This document shows, one piece after another, positions 1 through 7,744 of a stretch of 64,000 nucleotides of DNA. Source of the DNA: Hymenobacter sp. CRA2 (GTDB lineage Bacteria > Bacteroidota > Bacteroidia > Cytophagales > Hymenobacteraceae); contig NZ_MVBC01000001.1 in NCBI RefSeq assembly GCF_002007105.1, forward strand, positions 496,001 to 560,000, given 5' to 3'. Made by a program: the position numbers and the translations under genes. The notes below the pieces were generated by a model, which saw nothing but the letters and a program-made list of their open reading frames with translations, ran no database searches and had not been told where the DNA came from. How positions within the stretch are numbered: position 1 is the first letter of the stretch; the number at the start of each line of letters is the position of its first letter.

Positions 1-210
1 CACATCGACGCCGAAGTGGCGGCACTCGCGCAGGCGCACGTCAGGGTCCCAGCAGTTGTCCTGAATTTCGCGGAAGAACTTGTCGTCCTGCATCATGCGG
101 GCGCAGCAGGGCTTGTGGTGCTCCAGCCGGATGAAGCCGCCGTAGCCGTACCGCTCGCGCAGGTCGGGCCACTCTTTGGGCAGGATATGGGTGTGAATGT
201 CGATGACCAC
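1..210 (-). CDS. nbaD: 2-amino-3-carboxymuconate-6-semialdehyde decarboxylase (ACMSD), N-terminal part
   Basis: Seventy codons of the N-terminus are present; the rest lies before base 1. ACMSD decarboxylates the ring-opened product of 3-hydroxyanthranilate, steering it away from quinolinate and toward 2-aminomuconate. The protein begins VVIDIHTHILPKEWPDL; the HxH pair (residues 6 and 8) is the metal-binding start of the amidohydrolase fold, and the following RYGYGGFIRLEHH stretch is typical of ACMSD. The frame is open upstream only to a stop near 231, and the only reasonable start is GTG at 210, which lies inside a repeat (207-225). The native start may have been altered by insertion of that repeat. 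The gene follows the dioxygenase gene on the same strand, separated by a GxxExxY cassette. Family assignment is firm for so short a piece; activity cannot be judged. Confidence 0.85.
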   Translation of the reverse strand, partial: MVIDIHTHILPKEWPDLRERYGYGGFIRLEHHKPCCARMMQDDKFFREIQDNCWDPDVRLRECRHFGVDV

Positions 211-794
211 AGATAGGAACGGATGTTTTTAACGGATGAAACGGATGGGTTTACCCAGACTGAATCTGGAGACTCAACTGCAACCGGAAACTCTCAGGAG
301 GACACGCGGGCTCAGTCTTGCCTGATGTTTTTTAGTAGGCGCTTGTACTCCAACCGTGGAGCTCCAAAGTTCAGCAGCAAGCCTACCGGGATGCGAAAGG
401 CTTCGAGGTAGCCCAGCAGCTGCGCGTGGTGCGCCGGGGTCAGCACCCCGACTGCTTTCAACTCGAGCAACACGCAGCCGCCCACAAGAAAATCGGCTCG
501 CCGGGCGCCTACTTTCTCGCCGGCATAATACACGGGCAGCTCGATTTCCCGCTCGGCAGCAAGGCCCAGGCGCTGCAGCTCAATCAACAGGGCCCGCTGG
601 TAAATCACCTCCGGGAAGCCGTTGCTCATGGTGCGCTGCACCCGCATAGCGGCTCCGATAATCTGGTGGGTCAGCGCGTCATACTCATCCAGGTTGATCA
701 TAAGCAGAGGGACTTCAGGCACTGAATCTCCCACGGAAAGACGTCAAAGGTCTTATCCGTTTTTATCTGTCTTTTCATCCGTTGCCATCTGTGG
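207..794. mobile_element. GxxExxY cassette bounded by inverted ATCCGT-type repeats
   Basis: The two ends carry the same 19-base sequence in opposite orientation: 207-225 reads CCACAGATAGGAACGGATG and the reverse complement of 776-794 reads CCACAGATGGCAACGGATG (17 of 19 identical). Both continue inward with further ACGGAT-type words, to about 250 on the left and about 750 on the right. Between them is one gene, of the GxxExxY family. The ends overlap both neighbours: the ACMSD start codon lies in the left arm, and the last 13 codons of the dioxygenase gene lie in the right arm and inner repeat. No transposase is present, so calling it mobile is inference from the inverted ends and the interrupted pathway genes. 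A similar ATCCGT string occurs at 62938-62976. Confidence 0.5.
312..701 (-). CDS. GxxExxY protein (PD-(D/E)XK-type fold)
   Basis: About 129 residues from the Met at 701. A GTG at 734 would add 11 residues, but the family normally begins close to this Met. The eponymous motif GFPEVIY is at residues 28-34. The later RRADFLVGG...LLELKAVG segment (D70, E80, K82) resembles the D...ExK core of PD-(D/E)XK nuclease-like folds, and the C-terminus (NFGAPRLEYKRLLK) is also characteristic. The biological role of the family is not established. The gene is the only one inside a pair of inverted ATCCGT-type repeats and lies between two consecutive pathway genes, so it behaves like cargo of a small insertable element rather than part of kynurenine catabolism. 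Confidence 0.85.
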   Translation of the reverse strand: MINLDEYDALTHQIIGAAMRVQRTMSNGFPEVIYQRALLIELQRLGLAAEREIELPVYYAGEKVGARRADFLVGGCVLLELKAVGVLTPAHHAQLLGYLEAFRIPVGLLLNFGAPRLEYKRLLKNIRQD

Positions 795-1304
795 TTTTTC
801 CATTACGGTGCCGCAGTTCTTGCAGGTGCGCTTCTCTTCGCTCTGCCAAAAGGCGCCCATGATGACGGGCAGCTGCTTCACGATGTCGGTGACTTCGGTG
901 AATTCCTCGTGCAGCTTGGTGCCGCAGTTCTCGCAGTACCACTGAAAGCCGTCCAGCTCGCCGGGCTTGCGGTAGCGCTCCACCACCAGCCCTACCGTGT
1001 TGGCCGGGCGCTGCGGCGAGTGGGGCACGCCGGCGGGCAGCAGGAAAATCTCGCCGGCGCGGATGGGCAGGTCCACGGGCTTGCCGTCCTCAATGATTTT
1101 CAGCGTGATGTCGCCCTCGAGCTGGAAAAAAAACTCCTCGCTGTCGTCCACGTGGTAGTCCTTGCGGGCGTTGGGGCCGCCCACCACCATCACGATGAAG
1201 TCGTCGTTGCCTTTGAATACTTGTTGGTTGCCGACGGGCGGCTTGAGCAAGTGGCGGTGTTCGTCAATCCACTGCTGGAAGTTGAAGGGACGCGTAACGG
1301 GCAT
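753..1304 (-). CDS. nbaC: 3-hydroxyanthranilate 3,4-dioxygenase
   Basis: 183 residues. The Fe(II) cupin enzyme opens the ring of 3-hydroxyanthranilate to 2-amino-3-carboxymuconate semialdehyde, in the cytoplasm. Visible ligands are H51 and E57 (YHVDDSEEFFF) and H95 (GVPHSPQRP), the canonical iron site. C124/C127 and C161/C164 (CENC and CKNC) form the rubredoxin-like second metal site of bacterial enzymes. The start ATG at 1304 gives the usual MPVTRPFNFQ-type N-terminus. The last 13 residues, from P171 on, are encoded within the right-hand inverted repeat of the GxxExxY cassette, so the native C-terminus appears to have been replaced by repeat-encoded residues. That tail lies beyond the metal sites and activity is probably retained. 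It is divergent from the SDR gene at 1468. Confidence 0.93.
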   Translation of the reverse strand: MPVTRPFNFQQWIDEHRHLLKPPVGNQQVFKGNDDFIVMVVGGPNARKDYHVDDSEEFFFQLEGDITLKIIEDGKPVDLPIRAGEIFLLPAGVPHSPQRPANTVGLVVERYRKPGELDGFQWYCENCGTKLHEEFTEVTDIVKQLPVIMGAFWQSEEKRTCKNCGTVMEKPQMATDEKTDKNG

Positions 1305-1467
1305 GGCGGGTGGCGTTGGGTGACACGGAACAAGTAACTCGTGACAAGTTAGAAACTGCAGGCGGAACCGGTGGGCTCTGGCCCGAATAGTCCGGCGGCG
1401 AGGCCCTTCCCCATTGCAGGACGGCACACGTGTCACGCGTTACCAGACACCTGACTACCTTTCGGGC

Positions 1468-2259
1468 ATGCTTACCGACCAACTTACCGACCGCCGGGCC
1501 GTGGTGTGCGGCAGCACCCAGGGCATCGGCCGGGCCGCGGCCGAGCTGCTGGCCGCCCGCGGGGCCCACGTCACCCTGATTGCCCGCAACGAAGATGCCC
1601 TGCGGGAAGCTGCCGCGGCCCTGCCCGCCGAGCACGGCCAACAGCACGACTACGTGGTAGCCGACTTCAGCCGCCCCGATGAGCTGCAGGCCAAACTCGC
1701 GGAGTATGTGGCGGCGCACCCGGCCGTGCACATCCTGGTCAACAACACCGGCGGCCCGGCCGGCGGCCCGTTGCTCAGCGCCTCCATCGACCAGCTGCGC
1801 GCGGCCCTGGAGCAACACCTGATCTGCAACCATTTGCTGGCGCAGGCGCTGGTGCCGGGCATGAAAGCTGCTGGCTACGGGCGCATTATCAACATCATCA
1901 GCACCTCCGTGAAGCAGCCGTTGCCCAACCTGGGCGTGTCGAACACCACGCGCGGGGCGGTGGCCAGCTGGGCCAAAACGCTGGCCAACGAGCTGGGCCC
2001 GCACGGCATCACCGTCAACAACGTGCTGCCCGGCGCCACGCTCACCCAGCGCCACCACAGCCTGCTGGAGGCCCGCTCGGCCAGCACCGGACAGGCCGTT
2101 GATGAGCTGGAAGCGCAGATGCGCCGGCTGATTCCGGCGGGCCGCTTCGGCGAGGCCGAAGAAGTGGCCGCGGCGGTGGCATTCCTGGCCTCGCCGCTGG
2201 CGAGCTACATCAACGGCATCAACCTGCCGGTAGACGGCGGGCGCACCGGTAGCCTGTAG
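1468..2259 (+). CDS. SDR-family oxidoreductase-like protein lacking the catalytic Tyr/Lys
   Basis: 263 residues from ATG 1468. A Rossmann fold is clear: the cofactor loop is GSTQGIGRA near the N-terminus, followed by VNNTGGP and VNNVLPG. The usual SDR active site is S-x12-Y-x3-K, but here the corresponding stretch is [20 protein letters not shown], with Ser/Asn in place of Tyr and Arg in place of Lys. This matches the beta-ketoacyl-reductase-like SDR subgroup known for an incomplete catalytic tetrad. The position, divergent from 3-hydroxyanthranilate dioxygenase with about 160 bp between starts, suggests a role in kynurenine or aminomuconate metabolism. Its reaction is not known to me. Confidence 0.85.
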   Translation: MLTDQLTDRRAVVCGSTQGIGRAAAELLAARGAHVTLIARNEDALREAAAALPAEHGQQHDYVVADFSRPDELQAKLAEYVAAHPAVHILVNNTGGPAGGPLLSASIDQLRAALEQHLICNHLLAQALVPGMKAAGYGRIINIISTSVKQPLPNLGVSNTTRGAVASWAKTLANELGPHGITVNNVLPGATLTQRHHSLLEARSASTGQAVDELEAQMRRLIPAGRFGEAEEVAAAVAFLASPLASYINGINLPVDGGRTGSL

Positions 2260-2345
2260 GGGTTTATAACCTGAGAAAAAAGCGCGAAACTTGCACTTGC
2301 TTGCCGCGGTGTGCCAAGCCCTTCACCCGTTCTATCCGGCTTCCA

Positions 2346-3071
2346 TTGGCTTCTTTCTCCACCCTTTCCATCGTTATTCCAGTTTATAACGAGGCCCGGA
2401 CCATTCACGAAATCCTGGACCGGCTGCGCGAGCTGGAGCTGGCCAACGGCATCGGCAAGGAAATCATCCTCGTCGACGACTGCTCCCGCGACGGGTCGAG
2501 TGAAGCCATCAACCAGTACGCCGCCCGCTTCCCCGAGATGCAGCTGCGCCTGCTGCGCCACGAGGTAAACCAGGGCAAGGGCGCCGCGCTGCACACCGGC
2601 ATCCGCCAGGCCACGGGCGAGTACGTTATCATTCAGGACGCCGACCTGGAGTACGACCCGGAGGAGTACAACCTGCTGCTTAAGCCCATTCTGAAGGGCT
2701 TTGCCGACGTGGTGTACGGCTCGCGCTTCATGGGTGGCAACCCGCACCGCATCCTGTTCTTCTGGCACAGCATCGGCAACAAGATGCTCACCTTCCTCTC
2801 CAACATGTTCACCGATCTGAACCTGACGGACATGGAAACCTGCTATAAAATGTTCCGCCGCGACATCATTCAGGGCCTGAAGCTGGAAGAAAAGCGCTTC
2901 GGCTTCGAGCCGGAGGTAACGGCCAAGGTGGCCCGCGTGCCCAACGTGCGCATTTACGAAGTGGGCATCAGCTACTACGGCCGCACCTACGCCGAGGGCA
3001 AGAAAATCGGCTGGCGCGACGGGTTCCGTGCCATCTACTGCATCCTGAAATACGGACTGTTCCGGGCGTAG
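2346..3071 (+). CDS. Family 2 glycosyltransferase, polyprenyl-phosphate mannosyltransferase (DPM1)-like
   Basis: About 241 residues. The N-terminus is a typical GT-A entry, [18 protein letters not shown], followed by the nucleotide-binding [10 protein letters not shown], the [10 protein letters not shown] metal motif, and GSRFMGG. It ends without a transmembrane segment, as in the soluble DPM1-type class that transfers a sugar from a nucleotide donor to a lipid phosphate. No ATG fits: the choice is TTG 2346, which puts the start directly before the fold, or TTG 2301, which adds 15 poorly conserved residues. It is the first gene of the glycan region and ends at a strong hairpin (3086-3145). 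The sugar and the acceptor are not determined by the sequence. Confidence 0.88.
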   Translation: MASFSTLSIVIPVYNEARTIHEILDRLRELELANGIGKEIILVDDCSRDGSSEAINQYAARFPEMQLRLLRHEVNQGKGAALHTGIRQATGEYVIIQDADLEYDPEEYNLLLKPILKGFADVVYGSRFMGGNPHRILFFWHSIGNKMLTFLSNMFTDLNLTDMETCYKMFRRDIIQGLKLEEKRFGFEPEVTAKVARVPNVRIYEVGISYYGRTYAEGKKIGWRDGFRAIYCILKYGLFRA

Positions 3072-3085
3072 AGACGCTTAGAAAC

Positions 3086-3145
3086 AGCCTCAAACAACAC
3101 CGCCGGCCCAATACTATCATTGGGCCGGCGGTGTTGTTTGAGGCT
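3086..3145. terminator. Perfect 27-bp hairpin between convergent genes
   Basis: Arms 3086-3112 and 3119-3145 are exact reverse complements with a six-base loop (ACTATC). The stem lies between the stop of the family-2 transferase and the stop of the convergent hypothetical gene, whose TAG overlaps the right arm. It most likely terminates transcription from both sides; the T-rich tract is weak. Confidence 0.75.
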
Positions 3146-3725
3146 AAAACTGCGGTTTCCAGCCTTCTGGCACCGGCCGTTTGCCCTGCGTATCGAAGGA
3201 AATGTAGCTGGGCTTCGCGTCCTTGTTGGTGCGCTTGTTATGAAAATGGTGCTGCACGTACGCCGTGTCGCGGGAGCCGGGGGCAAAGTTGACGGAGCGC
3301 GTGTAGTCGATGGTGTCGCCGGCTACCACCTGCGGCAGGGTGTAGGAGTAAAACTGCACTGAGCCATCGGCCCACAACTCCCGCCAGTAACCGACTTTGT
3401 AATCGGCGCTGGGGTTAAACTCAGCCATCAATCGTCCCTTGTTGGTCTGGCGCTTCCATTCGCCGTAGGGGCTGAACTTATACTTGCCGTCGGCCCCCAT
3501 GCTGACGCGCAGCGGGCCTTGGTCGTAGTAGTCGCGCCACACGGTTTGATAGGCCTTGTGCACTTTATCGACGGTGCCACCAGCTTTCAAGGTGTTTTTC
3601 TCCGCTTTCGTCAGGTGCCGGCGGTACTCCCCGTCGCGCCAGTTGTCAGGTAAGGGCTGCGCGAGCAGGTAAATGCCGCCAGCCAGCGCCACGGCAACTC
3701 CAATCAGAATAGGCCAATTGTTCAT
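3144..3725 (-). CDS. Membrane-anchored hypothetical protein
   Basis: 193 residues from ATG 3725 (MNNWPILIGVAVALAGGIYLL). A further in-frame start 13 codons upstream is less likely. One N-terminal transmembrane segment (about residues 5-22) would anchor a soluble domain outside the cytoplasmic membrane. The domain is rich in aromatic residues, with repeated strands such as KYKFSPYGEWKRQ, YKVGYWRELWADGSVQFYSY and TAYVQHHFHNKR, suggesting an all-beta fold. I do not recognise the family. It lies between a lipid-phosphate glycosyltransferase and two GT-C proteins, so an accessory role in the same glycan system is possible but unproven. Confidence 0.7.
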   Translation of the reverse strand: MNNWPILIGVAVALAGGIYLLAQPLPDNWRDGEYRRHLTKAEKNTLKAGGTVDKVHKAYQTVWRDYYDQGPLRVSMGADGKYKFSPYGEWKRQTNKGRLMAEFNPSADYKVGYWRELWADGSVQFYSYTLPQVVAGDTIDYTRSVNFAPGSRDTAYVQHHFHNKRTNKDAKPSYISFDTQGKRPVPEGWKPQF

Positions 3726-3818
3726 ATCCAGATGGTAAAATATAAACTCAGCGGACCAGCCCAAGGCTAATCCGGGTACTGAAAGAAGCTGCGGCAGCAG
3801 AGCTAAAACGCACCGCGC

Positions 3819-5126
3819 TCAGCTACCCGGCTGCGGCCACTCAAACCAGAAGAAATGTTCCTTGTACATGGCCCAGGTGGTATCGCAGCAGTGCAGGATG
3901 CCGCGGTAGTACTGCCAGGTCTGGTACAGGTTCAGTACCACGCAGAGCACCAGCACCAGGGCAAAGCCGTGTAGCAGCCACGGCGAGCGGCGGCAACGGT
4001 CGATGAGGGCGGCCAGCGGGAAGGCCAGCAGCGGGTAGAGGCTGATGAGCGGCCGGGCGCTGAACGAGCCGCCGTAGCCCCAGTCCCACCACGAATACGT
4101 GACGTAGAGCACTAGCGGCAGCAGCGGCAGCAGCACCGGCAGCGCGGCCCTGGCCTGGCGGCGCAGCAGCAGGATACCAATCAAAGCCAGGGCCATGATG
4201 GGCGTGTACACCAGCCAGCCCTTGCGAGGGCTGAACAAGCCGTCGAGGATGTGCGGGTGGCGGAAGTCGAACTTCTCGCCGGGGTAGGAATCGATAAACC
4301 ACGCGCCGCCGACCTGGTGCCAGAACAGCGGCTGCACACTCACGATGGCAGCGGCAACAACCACGGCCACCAGCAGCTGCGCTCGGTGCTGCCACAGGGC
4401 GGCTACGCGCTGGCGCACGGCTTCCGCGGAAGTCAGGCCCCAGAGGGCGGGCACCAGCGCCATCCAGGCCTCGGTGGGGCGCACCAGCACCATCAGGCCC
4501 ATCACCAGGCCCAGGACCACGGCGTAGCCCCAGCGGAAGGTGTCGAACCAGCGCACCGTGGTCCAGATCAGCAGGGCGTTGAGCAGGAACAGAGTACCAT
4601 GGCTCATAGCCGGCTCGTAGGCCGTGTAACAGAAGTAATTAGTAGCCAAGCCGATGGCCAGCAGCGCCAGGGCGGTAGTGCTGTCGTCGAAGAAGCGCAG
4701 CAGCACGCGGCGTAGCACCCACAGGCCGAGCAGGGCGTAGGCTACGCCGATCAGGGCCAGGGCGCGTTGGTAACCGGCCGTGTAGCCGTCGGGCTGGTAT
4801 TCGCCCTTGGCCTTGGTGAAGGCATCGGCGGCGAAAAAGCCCGGGGCGTAGAACACGGCCATGCCCATGGGGTACTTCATCACTTGCTGGCCGTTGGGGG
4901 CGGGCACCAGGCCGTAGCGCCCGTCCATCTCGGGGCGGTATTGCCGGCGCACGGCGGCGGTGTAGGAACCGTCGCCCACGTCGTCGTAGATGAAGTGGCT
5001 GGTCAGGTACTGGTAGTAGCCGGCCACGTCCCAGATGACGACGTCGTGGCCATCCCAGCGGTGGTGCTGGAAGAGGGCGCCGAGCACTACGGCCGCGATC
5101 AGCAGAAAACTGGCAATGGACTTCAT
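3819..5126 (-). CDS. GT-C-like polytopic membrane glycosyltransferase (short paralog)
   Basis: 435 residues with an N-terminal signal-anchor (MKSIASFLLIAAVVLGALF) and about ten further hydrophobic segments. The first periplasmic loop contains VVIWDVAGYYQYL, an acidic residue in the position typical of GT-C active sites, followed by VMKYPMGMAVFYAPGFF. The next gene upstream encodes a clear paralog: the same WD.(A/G)(M)GYY.YL, MKYP(M/V)G and LRRVLLRF elements recur in order, as does a late RKGWL(V/I)YTP block. Such enzymes use polyprenyl-phosphate sugars on the periplasmic face. This copy ends after the membrane domain and lacks the C-terminal beta domain of its neighbour. Forty-two bases separate the two genes, which are probably co-transcribed. 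Substrate unknown. Confidence 0.8.
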   Translation of the reverse strand: MKSIASFLLIAAVVLGALFQHHRWDGHDVVIWDVAGYYQYLTSHFIYDDVGDGSYTAAVRRQYRPEMDGRYGLVPAPNGQQVMKYPMGMAVFYAPGFFAADAFTKAKGEYQPDGYTAGYQRALALIGVAYALLGLWVLRRVLLRFFDDSTTALALLAIGLATNYFCYTAYEPAMSHGTLFLLNALLIWTTVRWFDTFRWGYAVVLGLVMGLMVLVRPTEAWMALVPALWGLTSAEAVRQRVAALWQHRAQLLVAVVVAAAIVSVQPLFWHQVGGAWFIDSYPGEKFDFRHPHILDGLFSPRKGWLVYTPIMALALIGILLLRRQARAALPVLLPLLPLVLYVTYSWWDWGYGGSFSARPLISLYPLLAFPLAALIDRCRRSPWLLHGFALVLVLCVVLNLYQTWQYYRGILHCCDTTWAMYKEHFFWFEWPQPGS

Positions 5127-5168
5127 AAGCAGGCCCCGGCGCCGGCCGGGCAGCAGGTAAGGCCGCGC

Positions 5169-7031
5169 TTAGTGAGCGGCTACGTCGTCGGTGGGGGTAA
5201 GCAGCTCGGCGCGGATGTTATCGATGAGGGCCGGCGAGCCGCCTTCGTTCAGCACGTAGATGCGTAGTTCGTCGCCGGGCTCCACCTCGGGGGCCAGCGG
5301 CACGTCGAAGTACACCTCGTTCCAGGCCTTGCTCACACTCAGGGGGTTCTGCAGCTTCACCGCGTTCCACTGCACGGCCTTGCCGGCCCGCTCGATGGAC
5401 ATGACCAGCTTGCTGCCCCAGGCACCCCAGTCGGAGTATACCTGGCAGGAGGCGCGCACCCACTGGCCGGGCTGCAGACCGGCGTCGCTGAGCTTCAGCG
5501 ACAGAGCTGGGCCGTATTGGCGCTGCGGCGTGGTGCGGAAGGCCTGCCCGCTCTCGAAGCCCCGCTCGTTGGTGATGCCGGTGCTGTCGGAAACGGGCTG
5601 GTTTTCGAAGTCGAGGTTGCCCAAGGTGCGCCGCTCGTAGTTCTTGGTGACTTGGCGGATGCGCGTTTTCACGTCGAGCAGAGCGAAGTCCTCCTGCGTG
5701 GGCTTGGTCTTGTTGAAGATGGCCCAGTAGTAGCGCTTGGTCATTTCCTCGGCGTGGATGTAGCCGTACATGTACTGCCAGTGCTGAAATAGGTTCAGAT
5801 CGACCAGCAGCACAATGAGCGGAGCCAGCAGCCAGGCGGCCACGGTGCGGCGTTGCGGTTCGGCGGCCCAGGCCAGCAGGGCGGCCAGGCCCAGGCTCAG
5901 GGCAGCGTAGGACTGCACCAGGGCACGCTGCCCGATGCTGCCGCCGTACCACCACACGTCCCACGCCGATACCACCCAGAGGTTGATGATAAAGTATGCT
6001 GTAACGGACAGCGCAATGCTCCGGTGCCGGCGCCAGAGCAGGCCGATGCCAACGATGGTCAGCAGCATCAGCGGGGTGTAAATCAGCCAGCCCTTGCGGA
6101 AGCTGAAGAGCACCGGCCAAGTGTGCGGCTTCAGGAAGCTAAACGTCTGCTCCTGGTAGCTGTACACGATAAACGAGCCCGTAGCCCACTTCCAGTACAG
6201 CAGCTGCGGCAGCACCCCAAGGAACAGGAACAGGCCCAGCAGCAGCACATCGGGCCAGCGCCGCAGCACCAGCTGCAGCTTCTCGCGCGCCGTCTGCTTC
6301 GACGACACGCCCCAGAGCAGCGGAATCAGCACGGCCACGGCTTCGGAGGGGCGCGTGAGGATGAGCAGGCCCAGCAGCAGGCCGATGGCGGCGGCCACCC
6401 AGCGGCGCGGCCGCTCGTGCCAGTGAATGGTAGCCCAGATGAGCAGGGCGTACAGGGTGAAGTCGTAGGTGTGCGGCATGGCCGCATCGAACACGGCGTA
6501 CTGCAGGTAGTTGGTGCCGAGCACCAGCAAGGCCAGCGTCACGGCCGTGATGACGTCGGAATAGAAGCGCAACAGCACCCGGCGCAGAATGCCCAGCCCC
6601 AGCAGCCCGTAAACCATGCCGCCGAAAGCAATGGCTACCTGGTACGGCGCCGAAAAACCATCCTGCGGGTAGTGCAGCCAGCCGGCGGCCCAGTGCCCGA
6701 GGAAAAAGAACGGCGTCTGCAGAATGGCCAGGCCCACGGGGTACTTCATCACCATGGCACCCTCGGGCCCGCCGGGCACTTGGAAAGCTTGGTAGAAGCT
6801 GCCCGTGGGCGAGTACTCCCGCATGATGTCGGGAATAAAGCGCAGGTACGAGAGGTCGTTGTAAATGAACTTGGCCGGCAGGTACAGGTAGTAGCCCATG
6901 GCATCCCAGGTGAGGATGGCTACCACGTTGTGGGTATCCCAGTAGGGCGCCCAGAGACGGGCCTGCACCATCAGCACGAAGAGCACCAGGATGGTAATGA
7001 GCGAGTAAGGCTGGGCGATGCGCCGGATCAT
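5169..7031 (-). CDS. GT-C-like membrane glycosyltransferase with C-terminal beta-sandwich domain
   Basis: 620 residues. Residues 1 to about 425 are a polytopic GT-C-like region (first loop ILTWDAMGYYLYLP, then MVMKYPVGLAILQTPFFF and FRKGWLIYTPL). Residues about 455-612 are hydrophilic and resemble a carbohydrate-binding beta-sandwich: NLDFEN at the start, LQPGQWVRASCQVYSDWGAW in the middle, AWNEVYFDVPL and PALIDNIRAEL at the end. The standalone lipoprotein encoded just upstream (7138-7674) shows the same order of elements. The membrane part is paralogous to the 435-residue neighbour downstream. The combination suggests a transferase carrying a periplasmic glycan-binding module. Donor and acceptor are unknown. 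Confidence 0.82.
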   Translation of the reverse strand: MIRRIAQPYSLITILVLFVLMVQARLWAPYWDTHNVVAILTWDAMGYYLYLPAKFIYNDLSYLRFIPDIMREYSPTGSFYQAFQVPGGPEGAMVMKYPVGLAILQTPFFFLGHWAAGWLHYPQDGFSAPYQVAIAFGGMVYGLLGLGILRRVLLRFYSDVITAVTLALLVLGTNYLQYAVFDAAMPHTYDFTLYALLIWATIHWHERPRRWVAAAIGLLLGLLILTRPSEAVAVLIPLLWGVSSKQTAREKLQLVLRRWPDVLLLGLFLFLGVLPQLLYWKWATGSFIVYSYQEQTFSFLKPHTWPVLFSFRKGWLIYTPLMLLTIVGIGLLWRRHRSIALSVTAYFIINLWVVSAWDVWWYGGSIGQRALVQSYAALSLGLAALLAWAAEPQRRTVAAWLLAPLIVLLVDLNLFQHWQYMYGYIHAEEMTKRYYWAIFNKTKPTQEDFALLDVKTRIRQVTKNYERRTLGNLDFENQPVSDSTGITNERGFESGQAFRTTPQRQYGPALSLKLSDAGLQPGQWVRASCQVYSDWGAWGSKLVMSIERAGKAVQWNAVKLQNPLSVSKAWNEVYFDVPLAPEVEPGDELRIYVLNEGGSPALIDNIRAELLTPTDDVAAH

Positions 7032-7137
7032 AGGCTGCGAAACGGGATAAGGCTAGCGGCGGAAAGGGCGGGTACACCAGCGGCTCCCCAGGGTCGGTCG
7101 TCGTTCCCCGGAGAGCCGCAGTGTAAGTAAGGCGAAC

Positions 7138-7674
7138 CTATTCGGCTTTTTCGATGCTGAGGTCGTCGATGTACGCCGTCTCGTTCTCGTTGGTGCGCCA
7201 CAGGTACATGCTGAGCTTGTCGGCGTAGTTGGCGTCGGCGGGCAGGGTAATGGTTTTCTCCACTTCCACCCACTTGTTGTACGTTTTGACGTCTTTGGCC
7301 AAATCCAGACCTTCCCACATCATCTGCTTGTTGCCTTCCACGGGGCGGGTGAGCTGCGTCACCAGCACGGCCTGCGCCTTGCCGTTGGGCAGGTAAGCCC
7401 AGGCCTTCACTTTGATTTTCTTGAGCTTGCTGGGGCTGAGCTTACCGAGCAGGATGTTGTAGCCCATGGCAAACTCGATGTTCGGCCCGACCTTCAGGGA
7501 CCAACGCCCGGAGTGGGCTTTGTCCTTGTTCAGCGAGGGAACGTTCATGTCGCCCAACCAGCCTTCGAACGATTCAAAATCGTTGCTAGTCAATTGGTTG
7601 GCCGGCACTTCCGAGTCTTTTTTACCGCAGGCGACCATGCCAAACGCGAGCATTGCGTAAAGCAGTTTTTTCAT
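7138..7674 (-). CDS. Lipoprotein with jelly-roll (carbohydrate-binding-like) domain
   Basis: 178 residues. The signal peptide ends in the lipobox FGMVAC (Cys16), and the next residues, GKKDSE, are charged, as in Bacteroidota lipoproteins exported to the surface. The mature part starts NDFESFEGWLGD and proceeds through AHSGRWSLKVG, KIKVKAWAYLPNG, YNKWVEVEKTITLP and ETAYIDDLSIEK, the layout of a CBM-like beta-sandwich. The C-terminal 160 residues of the adjacent GT-C protein follow the same layout. The stop lies 106 bp upstream of that gene, so the two may be co-transcribed. It probably binds a glycan or glycan-bearing partner; this is inference. A TAATTTTG -7 box lies just upstream. Confidence 0.8.
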   Translation of the reverse strand: MKKLLYAMLAFGMVACGKKDSEVPANQLTSNDFESFEGWLGDMNVPSLNKDKAHSGRWSLKVGPNIEFAMGYNILLGKLSPSKLKKIKVKAWAYLPNGKAQAVLVTQLTRPVEGNKQMMWEGLDLAKDVKTYNKWVEVEKTITLPADANYADKLSMYLWRTNENETAYIDDLSIEKAE

Positions 7675-7705
7675 AAAGGTGAAGGCAGAGAATAATTGTG
7701 CCCGG

Positions 7706-7713
7706 CAAAATTA
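7706..7713 (-). promoter_or_regulatory. Candidate -7 box TAATTTTG for the lipoprotein gene
   Basis: On the minus strand these eight bases read TAATTTTG, an exact match to the Bacteroidota TAnnTTTG element, about 32 bases before the start codon at 7674. I see no TTG at the usual 17-23 base distance upstream, so this is a partial match. Confidence 0.4.
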
Positions 7714-7744
7714 GGGGAAAATCAACAGCGTGAAGCGGTTAAAT

